Shown: positions 1-9,400 of the stretch, one piece after another
Numbering within the stretch: the stretch's first letter is position 1
Layout of the letters: each line of letters starts with the position of its first letter
Source of the DNA: Spirogloea muscicola
Lineage: Eukaryota; Streptophyta; Zygnematophyceae; Spirogloeales; Spirogloeaceae
Length of the DNA stretch: 12,748 nt
Direction: 5' to 3'
Assembly (NCBI GenBank): GCA_009602725.1
Contig: WELB01000012.1
Location: 292,700 to 305,447, forward strand
Notes under the pieces: model-generated
The model's input: only the letters and a program-made list of their open reading frames with translations
Databases searched by the model: none
What the model was told of the DNA's origin: nothing
Program-made: the position numbers and the translations under genes

Positions 1-165
1 GACATGGCCGCGCGACCGGCTCCGGCGGCGGCGGCGGGGAGCGGGCGCGGCCCTCGGCCGGCCGGATGGGGTGGCGGCTGCCGACCCGGCCACTGTCTGA
101 GGCGGCCGCCAGGTAAAGCGGCGCGGGCCGTCGTCAAGAGCGGGTGTCACGCCCGCTCTCCGGTG
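1..165. other. GC-rich window edge, possible 5' exon of a plus-strand gene
   Basis: This stretch is much richer in G, C and CpG than the next 200 bases. On the plus strand, ATG codons occur at 4-6 (Ala/Pro/Gly-rich frame) and 66-68 (a frame beginning M-G-W-R-L-P-T-R). Both stay open to a good splice-donor match, CCAG|GTAAAG, with the exon edge at 112. That resembles the first exon and CpG-rich start of a gene running rightwards, but no matching second exon or protein family was found. A GC-rich repeat edge or untranslated leader fits equally well. Confidence 0.22.
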
Positions 166-479
166 GCAGCGGGGCTCCTCGCCCATCCCATCGGCTACTG
201 GACAAGCCTTTCTTACCATCCTGGGGGACTTTTCCGGCAGCTAGTCTGTCGGATTTGAGGCTCCTCACTCGGAAATACTGAGTGGTCCATCCTCCCCCGT
301 TCTGACATAGCATCTTCAGGCCCCTTCGCAGCTGCTTAGCACTTTTTAGGCCCCTCCACCATCTGGCCTCTTCGAACCTTTGTCAATTCTTTTTCGGGCT
401 GGCTTTTCGTAGCTGCTTCGTTTCTTTTTGTGCGTCGTGCTTCCCCTGGCCCCTTCTCGTCCTTTGTTCTTTCTTTTTT

Positions 480-499
480 GGGCTGGCTTTTTCCAGCCC
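480..499 (+). repeat. Hairpin core of an H-block copy
   Basis: GGGCTGG at 480-486 pairs perfectly with CCAGCCC at 493-499 around a 6-base loop. It follows a T-rich run, as in the copies at 1210 and 1710. Confidence 0.7.
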
Positions 500-602
500 C
501 TATCCTCAGTGGGCGAGCCCTTCTCCCTTTTGCGCGGCGAGCAGCGGCCCGCTGCCACGGGCAGCAGGGCGAGCAGCCTGGCTTCCATGTCGCCGGGTCC
601 CT

Positions 603-725
603 CGCCCAAGGCTTCCGGATGCGCCTGGCCGTCTCTTTGCAGCGGTCCCTAGCTTTAGCGGTCCACTTGCGCGCAGGCCGCGCTCTGGCGGCGGCCTCCG
701 GCTTCCGTCAGGGCGACGTCTTTCC
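603..725 (+). repeat. B block, copy 1
   Basis: This is copy 1 of a second repeated block. In the plus frame starting at ATG 619 it reads MRLAVSLQRSLALAVHLRAG and continues R-A-L-A-A-A-S-G-F-R-Q-G. The frame is open from about 430 to 771 and runs through the upstream H block. Compared over 28 codons with copy 2 (ATG 1282), I count about 7, 2 and 16 differences at codon positions 1, 2 and 3, the distribution expected of sequence once under protein-level selection. No known family was recognised, and no splice signals or start context were established. Confidence 0.55.
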
Positions 726-836
726 GCCTGCTAGCTATTCAGATTTGCATCTACAGACGAGAGGTTACTGAGAGTTCGCTTACTGCTGTCTCAGTCCTTA
801 GCACTCCGACTCCTTCAGACCTTGTCCATTCTTTTG

Positions 837-854
837 GGCTGGCCTCTCCCAGCC
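837..854 (+). repeat. Hairpin core of an H-block copy
   Basis: GGCTGG at 837-842 pairs with CCAGCC at 849-854 around a 6-base loop. The upstream sequence (GACCTTGTCCATTCTTTTGG) is close to the family consensus. Confidence 0.65.
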
Positions 855-1209
855 ACCAGTTAATCTGGCCGCGCTTGCTTCTTTTACCAGCCCTTGCCCC
901 CATTGGGAGTGCCACTTCTTCTTTCTTCCCATCAGCTTCTGCTGACACGGGGGTAGTATTGTGACGGGAATCACACCTCTAGCCCAAAAAGCTGTATGCC
1001 CACAACGGGGCATGGATTAAGCCCGCAGGCCCACCTATGTATAAGTGGCTGTCGGCTGGACTTGCGCTATACGTTTACGATTATGTTATGGTTTGTCCTA
1101 AATCTTACCGGAGGGGCGTGCCCGCTACAGTATCAAAGAATGCGAGCCCTGCCATCGCCCTTTTTCCGGCTCCTCTTTCTTTGGCTTTGGACATTGTCCA
1201 TTCTTTTTT

Positions 1210-1228
1210 GGGCTGGCAAAGCCAGCCC
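1210..1228 (+). repeat. Best-preserved hairpin core of an H-block copy
   Basis: GGGCTGGC at 1210-1217 pairs perfectly with GCCAGCCC at 1221-1228, with only AAA between. It follows GACATTGTCCATTCTTTTTT and is followed by a CTATGGGCGAGC-like tail shared with other copies. Confidence 0.75.
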
Positions 1229-1266
1229 CTCTTCTCTATGGGCGAGCACTTCCTTCTACTGGCTAG

Positions 1267-1375
1267 CGCAGGTGTTTTCGCATGCGCCTGTCCAGATCCC
1301 TCCAGCGGTCCATGGCCCACGCCTTGCACCTGCGTGCTGGCCGTGCTCTAGCTGCAGCCTCTGGGCGGTCGTCAA
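1267..1375 (+). repeat. B block, copy 2
   Basis: From ATG 1282 the plus frame reads MRLSRSLQRSMAHALHLRAG and continues R-A-L-A-A-A-S. The frame stays open to about 1632 and passes in phase through copy 3, exactly 240 bases (80 codons) downstream. Relative to copy 3 there is one extra T just before the ATG, so the frame upstream is shifted: copies 1 and 3 read A-Q-G/V-F/Y-R before the Met, while this copy does not. That supports a decayed rather than an intact gene. Confidence 0.55.
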
Positions 1376-1504
1376 GAAGACTGCTGTCTTCATTCTTTTG
1401 GCAGGCCCGAATTTCAATAGCAAGCAAGGAGTTGCTCGCCCATAGGAAAAGAGAGGGCAAAGCCAGCCTAGAAAAGACTGGACAATATCCAACAGCAAGC
1501 TCTT

Positions 1505-1608
1505 TTGCCCAGGTGTATCGCATGCGCCTGTCAGTATCGCTGCAGCAATCAATGGCACACGCGTGGCATCTGCGTGCTGGTCGTGGTCGCGTTTTGGCTG
1601 CAGCCTCT
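1505..1608 (+). repeat. B block, copy 3
   Basis: From ATG 1522 the frame reads MRLSVSLQQSMAHAWHLRAG, then a version of R-x-L-A-A-A-S that is two codons longer. Over the first 21 codons it differs from copy 2 by about 1, 3 and 9 substitutions at codon positions 1, 2 and 3. It is preceded by A-Q-V-Y-R, matching A-Q-G-F-R in copy 1. Confidence 0.55.
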
Positions 1609-1709
1609 ATAGAGTTACTGAGAACTTCGTAGCTGCTTACTTTCTTTTTGAGCTTATTCCATTTAGTGCTTCCCCTGGCCCCTTCTCGCACTGCGTTCCA
1701 TTCTTTTTT

Positions 1710-1729
1710 GGGCTGGCCTTTTCCAGCCC
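1710..1729 (+). repeat. Hairpin core of an H-block copy
   Basis: GGGCTGG at 1710-1716 pairs with CCAGCCC at 1723-1729 around a 6-base loop. The flanks (about 1627-1755) closely resemble those of the copy at 405-545. Confidence 0.7.
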
Positions 1730-2309
1730 CTATCCTCTATGGGCAAGCCCTTCTTCTATAGAGGACCCGCTACCCGGAGACTAGTCCCTCTGACCTGCGG
1801 CTATTCAACAGGGGATATTGATCACCCATTGGCCACTTGAGTCGCTGTGTGCTTCAGACTTTTCTCGCCCCTTCGCAATATTTTTCTGGGCTGGCCAATC
1901 ACAGCAATAGCCCTCTGCTGGAAGAGCATTCTCTCTGGTACATTCCTTTGGGCTGGCCTCTCACAGCCATTGCCTTACAGTAGAAGAGCTGCCTAGCACT
2001 AGCTTTAGCCTACGTTGCTTTAGCCCTAGCTTGAGCACTAGCCTGACCAGTATTGGCTTCGATTGGCATTACCCTCTCATCCGCACCACGCGCCTCCCTC
2101 TTGACATCAGCAGCAGCGTTCTTCTGTTCTCACGACCGATGCAAGAAGAAGCTCTCCCCCATAAGTCAGCTTATTCATAAGGGGCGAGGGCTGTTAAAGG
2201 CCAGCCTGAAAAGAATGTACGAGGTCCGAAGGGGCCGGAAAGTGCTAATACACACAAGTACCACGAAGGATAGATATTCAGGATCTCCTAGTAAACAGCT
2301 GCAAGTCAG

Positions 2310-2402
2310 AAAGACTTGCCGTCGGAAAGCAGTCCCTTGACGATAAGCAGAGGCGGCAGCTGGAACACGGCTAGCTCGCAGATGCAAGGCCCACGACAGA
2401 AA
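2310..2402 (-). repeat. B block, copy 4, inverted
   Basis: On the minus strand this reads A-L-H-L-R-A-S-R-V-P-A-A-A-S-A-Y-R-Q-G, matching the later half of copy 1 (H-L-R-A-G-R-A-L-A-A-A-S-G-F-R-Q-G). Many of the differences are silent third-base changes, for example CAC/CAT, GCA/GCT, TCC/TCT and CAG/CAA. Minus-strand H blocks lie on both sides (cores near 2435 and 2203). The minus frame is open from about 2450 down to 2175. No family was recognised. Confidence 0.5.
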
Positions 2403-2479
2403 TCTTCCAGAAGAGGCGATGGCTGTGATTGGCCAGCCCAGGAAAAGAATGAAGTAGCTTTGAAGGGGCCAGACAAGCG

Positions 2480-3427
2480 CTAAAGAAAGAGCCGATGGCT
2501 GACAGGAACAGTCGACTGATGACGCGATTCAAAGCCACTGTGGTTTAGAACAAGGTCGCTGATCTACGTGCAGAGGCTGCTATTCCATTCTACAGTTTAG
2601 CAAAACGTAGTGCCAAGCTACTGAGCAAGGTGCCAACAGGCACAGCAGCACTTGACATGAGTTCAGCAGATTAGGAACAGGTCAGGCTGAGACCAAATTG
2701 CACAGCATCGCTAGCCATGAAGGCCAGTGGCTGTAGCAGACCAGCTGAGCTGTTTCCTGGAGCGCAAGCATGTGTACAAGATCCTCGGTCACTTACTGCT
2801 GAGAAGGCTCCAGTCAGAAGCGGCAAGCTCGACTGGCTAGTGCAGAGGTAGGACGGAATGATGATGTGACAAGTTGCTGAAGATCCAATGGGTCCATGCA
2901 AATGTACAGCATGAGAATTGGACCAAGAGCAGATTCTCTCAGTGGAGAGGTAGGCGGCTGCTATGTCATGTCCAGCGCAGCAGTTGGCAGCGTAGATGCC
3001 TAGAACCAGTGGTGAACAGCTACCTGTTCACCAGAGGCCGGGGGCTCGCACAGCACACTATCTTGTGGCTGCCAAGGCAGCTAACTTGTTATGAAAATGG
3101 CCTGTGGCCTAGTGCTCGTTCTTTGTGCGACATGGCACAGGAACATCGGCACTTTCTTGGCCTTCTTCAACACCCCTGTTGCCCTCCCCCACAGCCTTGG
3201 CCTGAGAACTCCATTCCCAGCCTGACCTAGGGCCTTGTGATCAGCCAGTGGGGATTTTACTGGAAGGGCCCTCGAAAAAGAATAGTCGGATGCGCAATAA
3301 AGTGCCCCTCCCTGACGCGCTACCCTCGCCCACCTTGGCTGCGCCAAGCAACCGCCAGTTGGCTTCTGAGAGGGCTAAACAAAGCTCCAGCCTTCTTAGG
3401 ATAATATGAAATTATCAATGAACCGTT
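2480..3427. other. Gene-free stretch downstream of TPLATE
   Basis: No coding region, RNA gene or clear repeat was recognised. The part next to 3427 should contain the TPLATE 3' untranslated region, because that gene runs leftwards and stops at 3428, but I saw no distinct polyadenylation signal. Short open frames on both strands here match no family I know and have no consistent splice support. Confidence 0.5.
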
Positions 3428-6400
3428 TCAGTGGACCATCTGAGCGGCTGACGACCGGAGGGCGTCCCACTCCCGCAGGATGGCCAGCTGCAGCGCCTGC
3501 TGCTCGTCCTGCTGGATCACAACCTTGACAAGCTTGGTCTCCTCGTTCTGCTCCGCCTTGGGCGGCTCGGGCAGCTGCAACCGAGGGAGGAGCGCCTGCT
3601 GGGCCGCAGCCCTTAGCTTCTCTGCCTCCTCCTCCCTCTCTTCCTCCACTGTCAGGAGCCGCACCTCTCCCTCGGTTAAATCGTCTAGCCAATCTGCAGT
3701 TGAAAGAAGCGGCATGAGCACCTTCCCACACCCTACCTTGAACAGCTGCTGGAACCACTAATTGTTTATTAACAATGCGCGCACATGCACTAGCTGCTAA
3801 CCTGCCGTCACTGGTCAGTCCGTCAATGTGAAGCAAACAAGTCTCTATGATAAAATCTAGCCGAGACCTGGCCATTCATCTGTGTTCCAGCACGTACCTT
3901 GCAGGTCAGCTGCAATGCTGGTGACGACGTGCAGAGCGGAGGAGCGCAACACAAATCTACAGACCATCTTAGTCTCCTCCTCATTGGAGCTGGCAGAGGG
4001 GCCCAGATCGCTAGTACCAAATATGACCATGGTCAAGATGTCCCCACTCCACGTTTTTGCAGCGTAGCATAGCTGAGCACTCAAGTGTGAGCAGCAACAA
4101 GACTGTCAGCTCACAGTAAGTCTTGTCAATGCAGGAGAAGCTTCAATCCTCGACTTCTCGAGCACACATGCCACAGACTTCTGACGGCCTGGCTTGTAGC
4201 TAGACATTGCTTGGTCAAACAAGCCAAGGAGCAAGATATTAAAAGGCCTCAGCAATATTTCCACACTAAAGCAACATACAGAAGTGGAGCTGTAAATGAA
4301 GGCCTGCAGCAAGCAGCAAAGCAGGGCTTCACATACTTCTAAGCAACATAGGGCCTGTGTATCGTAATGTTGGCGTTCAGAGGTTTCATTTTGGCCAGCA
4401 TGTCTGACTTGCCTGGAATCCGGCTGTGCTTCGAAGGATGTGGGAGGACACTTTGTGCAGGGGTTTCCGATCCAGGGCCTGGAGGGCTGTCATAAACTTG
4501 GGCGTGCCAGCTCCTGCTGTCAAACTTCGAAGATCGCTGGAATCATACAGGTAAAGACCTGAAAACTCCTTGACAGCAGGCAGGCTGGCAACCACCCTAA
4601 AGAAATCTACAGCCGCTATCTGCAGATAGGAAAGGAAGCTGTCAGAACTAGCTTACACGGGCAATCATTGTCCATATCAGCTTGCAAACTGTCCACGCAT
4701 TTTAGAGAAACTACAGTGTACAGTGTAAATGTGATAGTGTCAGGAGCCATTTCCATCACAACACATACCCCACATAGCCCTAAGGTTAATAACCAAATAC
4801 TACCAAGCTGGCAGTTTCGCACCTGATAGGGTAGCAGGAGCTCTGTGAGAGGTACACTGTAGGACTTGCATCGGAGAATTACCGGCTCGCTGTATTCCGT
4901 TCTCCGACTTCGGCCAGCCCCGCCCTCATCTCTGTCGCTATCTTGGTAGTCATCGTCGTAGTCTGACGCACGTATCCTGGCTCTAGGGTAGTAAAGAAGC
5001 TGCACGCACAGTGCACACCTCTCAAACTTGGAGATGGAGAAGGTAGCGTCAATGGACAATGATTCCTGCATTGAAGCAATAAGGGCACAGGTGCAATATG
5101 AGGAAACAGTTCCCCCCCCAAAGAAAAAATAGGAAGCTCTCCAGAGCTTTGACAGGCATGGAGTGCAAATATGACGGTCTGACCTCAATGCACTAGCCAT
5201 TCACACCTACTTGCACTTTGATGGCATACTACTTTAGGCACAACATTCGTCCTGGCTTAGTCTTTCAGTGACCCAGCCAACCTGTGGCTATGATACATGT
5301 TGGAAGCACATCAAGGTCCACATAACAACCCCCACAGACTCAACTGAACACTCTGCCACAAGTTCGGTGATGATGCTTCATGAAGCATCTGCATTGATAT
5401 GAAGATAGACCTGAAGGCTGCAAAGGCTAGAGGGCCAGGCATGGCCACAAATTTTCCTAGGTCAGAAAGTGGGTGGCACAGAAGCAGGCTCTTGACCTGA
5501 GAGGCAAGACCCTTGATCTGACGGATAGCTTGGGGCTGCCCATCCATGAAATTTAAGGAACCCGTGACTCCGATGACCACATCTATTCGGCCTATGTCGA
5601 AATCCGTTATGTTCAGCAACTGAAACGCATGAAACATGGATCAGTGATGCCGTGTGATCTGGGGACCTTATGAATGCCACAATTGAATAAAATTGTGCAT
5701 GACACTTGAACAAACTGATCACGTACTGCTTCATCTATGTCAAATGCGTCTAGCTTGGCAAGAGGATGTGGAAGCTTAGGGTCAGTTGCAAGGTCGGCTT
5801 CACGAGGTAATGATTGCAGAGCGAGGAAGCTGAGACAGTCATAGGCTCAACAAAGGCAAGAAGACGCAATGGGCATCGTTGCTTCTTTGCAAATTGGTCA
5901 AGGAGATGGTCAGGCAGCCTGCCTTGAGGAGAAGAGTGACGCGGTGGCCGATGACGTCTCCCAGGTGCTGCGCTTCCACGTACACGGGGTCGCTGCTGCC
6001 AGACAGCGTCCTCGCAAGCAGGGGCGACGTCTCCTTCAGCGTCAGCGTCTGACTCAGGGCTTCCACCTCCTCCTCCTCGTGCCAGAGCTCCTGGACGGCC
6101 GTCTTCACCAGGCTCTCCAGCTTCCGGTCCTGGGCCGCCACCTCCTCGTGGTATTGCACCGACAGCTTGTGATGGCTGAACGGGTAGTCGCCCGTGGGAC
6201 CCACCCAGCCGACCCACCTGGACATGACACGCACGGTGTGACTGAAGGCAGCAGGTATACATCGGCATCAGGAGAAGGCTTTGTGATTAGACGAAGAGTG
6301 GACCTTATAGTTGTAGCCCTCATTTGACAAATGCAGCTGGAAAATGACATACGGCAGGGCTTACCTGCGATCTGGGGCACCTTTGAGTTGGCGGAACATC

Positions 6401-9400
6401 TGAAGGATGAGTTTGCAATGGTGCTTGTTCACAGAGTCCGCCAATTGGCTGACCCTGAAGTCTTCCAGCTCTTTACCCAAGAGAGCGGCTCCCCGGGGGC
6501 TTCGGGCTCCTAGATGCTGGCAACACACCAGAATAGCTTGCAAGTCCTGCGCATTGCAGATGAAGAGCAGATTCATGGCAGGACAGCAAACCAAGGCCAC
6601 GTCATTGACGCTGGTATGCCTCACTTTGCTAGAATCTTCAAAATGCGACGTGTTCCAGTTGGGGTCTACGGTGTAGGGTTTAGGGTTTAGGGTTTAGGAG
6701 AAGGACGAATGATGGACTAAGCTAGCTACTCATCTGAGAGTCAAACAACACACTCAGTTATGTTGCAGTACTCAGGCAAAGTAGCAGGACACATGCATAG
6801 CATTGAATATGTAGCTCTAGAGCTGCACCCTGCAATGCAGCATCACCAACCTGGAGTCTGTAGGTGACTGCAGACAACGAGGTGTCTACATTAAATAGTA
6901 GCTTGTGCACAGCAGCCACAATCGTGTTGATAGGATCAGTGGGGTCGTCAGCAAGGAGTGGGTCCAAGCCATCCACGTCCAGATGTTCTACAAGCACCCA
7001 CAGCAACCGAACTCTCATGTGGTTCGTAACAACCTGGCATGAAAACAGAGTATGTTAGGCCAGCTTGATAAGCCCACACTCAAACCCCCATGATCTAGAC
7101 ACGAAAATGCATGTGAGAGAGCAGTGACCTATACTTATAGCTTGCTAGCAGAAGACTGGCTCACCTCTTTCAGGTCTCCAAGAAGCTGTCTTTGCAGGCC
7201 CTGCAGGCGCTGCACGGCAAGTACCTCTTCTGGTGAAGCACCTGTGCGGACGCTTTTCTTGCCTTTGCTGACCCCATACAGGTGGCACAGTCTGAGCAAC
7301 AGCCTCAGGTAGCAGTCCATGGCATAAGTCCTTCCCTGGCATTCCCACTTCACACATCTTCTACAGACTTCTACAAGCTGCATGCCAAGGCCATCATCAA
7401 CCGCTCTCTCAATGTATGGAAGCATCTCAATGTAAAGCAGCAACTACGCGCTTGCTATGTATGCTTGGTCAAGTTGGTCACAGCCATGGCAAAGCAATAG
7501 CATCACATAGTAGAACATGTCCATCAATATTTAAGAGCATTGGTACCATGCAGAAAGCTGCTAACCAGCTCTCCTTACTGGAATTTAAGCATTAGAGCAG
7601 GAGTACAACAAAGAAGGACACTTGATATATTGCACATACAAGTTGCTGAGAGATGTCATCAAGCACTGCTTCAAAGTTCACCTCTAAGGCAGACTGTGTC
7701 CATGCCAAGGGGTCGTGGCTGCTCTCGAAAGCAAAGGGCCCCCTCAAACGGGAGCCTGCTTTATGCTTGCGGAGCCGTGGAAGTGGTTGTGACAGCTGCC
7801 AAGATCCAACAAAGGAAGAGCAATCAAGGAAGAGCAATCACGTCAGTGGCAAGATTAGAGAAGACGAACCTGCCATCAGCAGTAAGATCACAAAAGGCAA
7901 AGACCTGCTGACTTCTCATACTTGGCCTGCAATCGGTTACTGTGGATATGCCACAAGCGCTGACCTGGAAGCAGCTCTCCACCAAGCAAGCAACGAGCTC
8001 CTCACGGAAGAGACTGGTGCTGTGGACACTCTCCAGGTCAGCCCTTGTATGGACATCCTCAAAGAGGGATGAGATGTCTGTGCCCTGTGCGCACAAGAAG
8101 ACATCATGCATCTTAGAAACTTTTGCAAGCACCAACCCACTTGCAGGCAGCCAAGCTTGTGCTCGCGAAGTTTTATGATGTACAGCCACTGAGAAAGATG
8201 GAAGTGTCATATGATTGCTAGCCCCTCCAGTAGACTAAATTCTTGCCTTTGCATCTCAGATGAGCAAGCTATGGACAGCTTACAGGAATGGCCCTCTGGC
8301 CCCTCCGTACACTCTCCTTGACAAAGAGGTCCAGCGACAAAGCAGTACGGCAGATGCAAGCCAAAGCATGCATGCGATCAGCCTCTACTCGCAGGTTCCG
8401 CACCATCACCAGTAGCCGTTTAAAAAGTGCAACCTGTCAGAAGAAGCAAGAACACATTCAGGTAGGGAAAGGATGGTGGCCCACACGGGCAGCATCCAGC
8501 CTCAGCAAGACAGTAAGCTGCCCACTGTTTCGCTACATCACCTTAGGCACTGTGAAAAGTGTACTGACCTGCATGTGCAGGTCAAGTAGCTGCAGGCTAG
8601 CCACAACTGTCTTCACAATGGCCTCCCTGCCTGCAGCGTACTCCTGCCTGGCCTCAGAGGACAGTGACATCTCTCAACACATGGATATTCTGTACATTGC
8701 CTACTGACACAGCCAACAGCTGTGAAGATGGATCGAATACAGAGCTCCATCAAGAAGCAAAGACAAGACACTTGCAAGAAGCTGCACCACTTGTTAGAAG
8801 TTTCAAGACATGGACAGAGTGCAACACTTGGAGCCACCACTAATGTGCTATATCACGCAGGACACACAATGCGCATGGTTCTGCAAGAGGTGAAAAGCTG
8901 ACCGATCCCATAGGGTGAGAAAGGCTGTGATTGGCGCCGACGCCCACTCTGGCTTTCCACCAGGCACTGCCGCCAGCGAGAGGAGGTTGCTACCCGCCTC
9001 AAAGACAAGCGCTGGCTCCAGCGAGGTCAGGAAGGGCATCAGATGGCCGACGACATCTGACACGCCGAGTGTGCGCTCGGCGCTCGGAAAGTCTCCGCCC
9101 TCCTCGAACCCATGTGGACCTTCACGGCCAGTGAGCACCTGCCCACAAGACAAAAGCATGGGCCGCTTTAAGCACCCGGCGACAGAAGCGATGGCTTTGG
9201 CAAGCTCACCTTCAAAAGGCAAGCTTCTGTTCGAAAGCTGGCGGGGGAGCTTCTACTTGAGGCTCTTCAGAAGTAAGCTCAGCGAAGGCGAGGGCCAGCC
9301 CAAGAAGGAGTGACGAGGTGCGGAGGGGCCGGGGAGTGCTGCAGGCCACTGGCTGAGAATATTTGGCTTGGTTCTGTAGTGAACCTGCAGTTCGTCGGCC

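Larger units (their letters stand above)
320..2480. repeat. Array of diverged, hairpin-forming dispersed repeats (H block)
   Basis: A block of roughly 90-100 bases recurs in both orientations. It reads about AGCACTT..GGCCCCTTCG..CCTTGTCCATTCTTTT(TT)GGGCTGGC, then a short loop and GCCAGCCC or a decayed form, then often a GGGCGAGC-like tail. Plus-strand copies have the GGGCTGGC core near 396, 480, 836, 1210, 1400 (decayed), 1710, 1888 and 1950. Minus-strand copies have the core near 1462-1468, 2201-2206 and 2431-2439. Copies differ by many substitutions and small indels, so the array is old. The copies at 405-545 and 1627-1755 share the longest similarity. Further copies lie in and upstream of the TPLATE gene. 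No transposase, reverse transcriptase, RNA polymerase III boxes or target duplications were recognised, so the class (fold-back element, MITE or other) is open. No gene was recognised in this interval. Confidence 0.75.

Noticed and set aside
1263-1691. Minus-strand reading frame through B-block copies 2 and 3 (R-R-C-x-A..D-R-R-M-R)
   Set aside because: Its third positions coincide with those of the plus frame, so it also looks conserved. However, the plus frame has fewer amino-acid differences (about 3 against 7 over 20 residues) and its second codon position changes least, so plus is favoured.
2660-2850. Plus-strand candidate exon ending at a CAGAG|GTAGGA donor-like site
   Set aside because: The peptide is unrecognised, there is a stop just upstream in frame, and no partner exon was found; a similar GAGAG|GTAGG sequence at about 2950 has no coding support either.
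3262-3292. Possible further H-block copy on the minus strand (CTATTCTTTTTCGAGGGCCC)
   Set aside because: Only the T-rich part resembles the family; the GGGCTGG core and the flanks are absent.
5367-5414. Possible box C/D snoRNA (GTGATGA, then CTGA) on the plus strand in TPLATE intron 11
   Set aside because: There is no terminal stem around the boxes, the spacing is short, and the strand is opposite to the host transcript.
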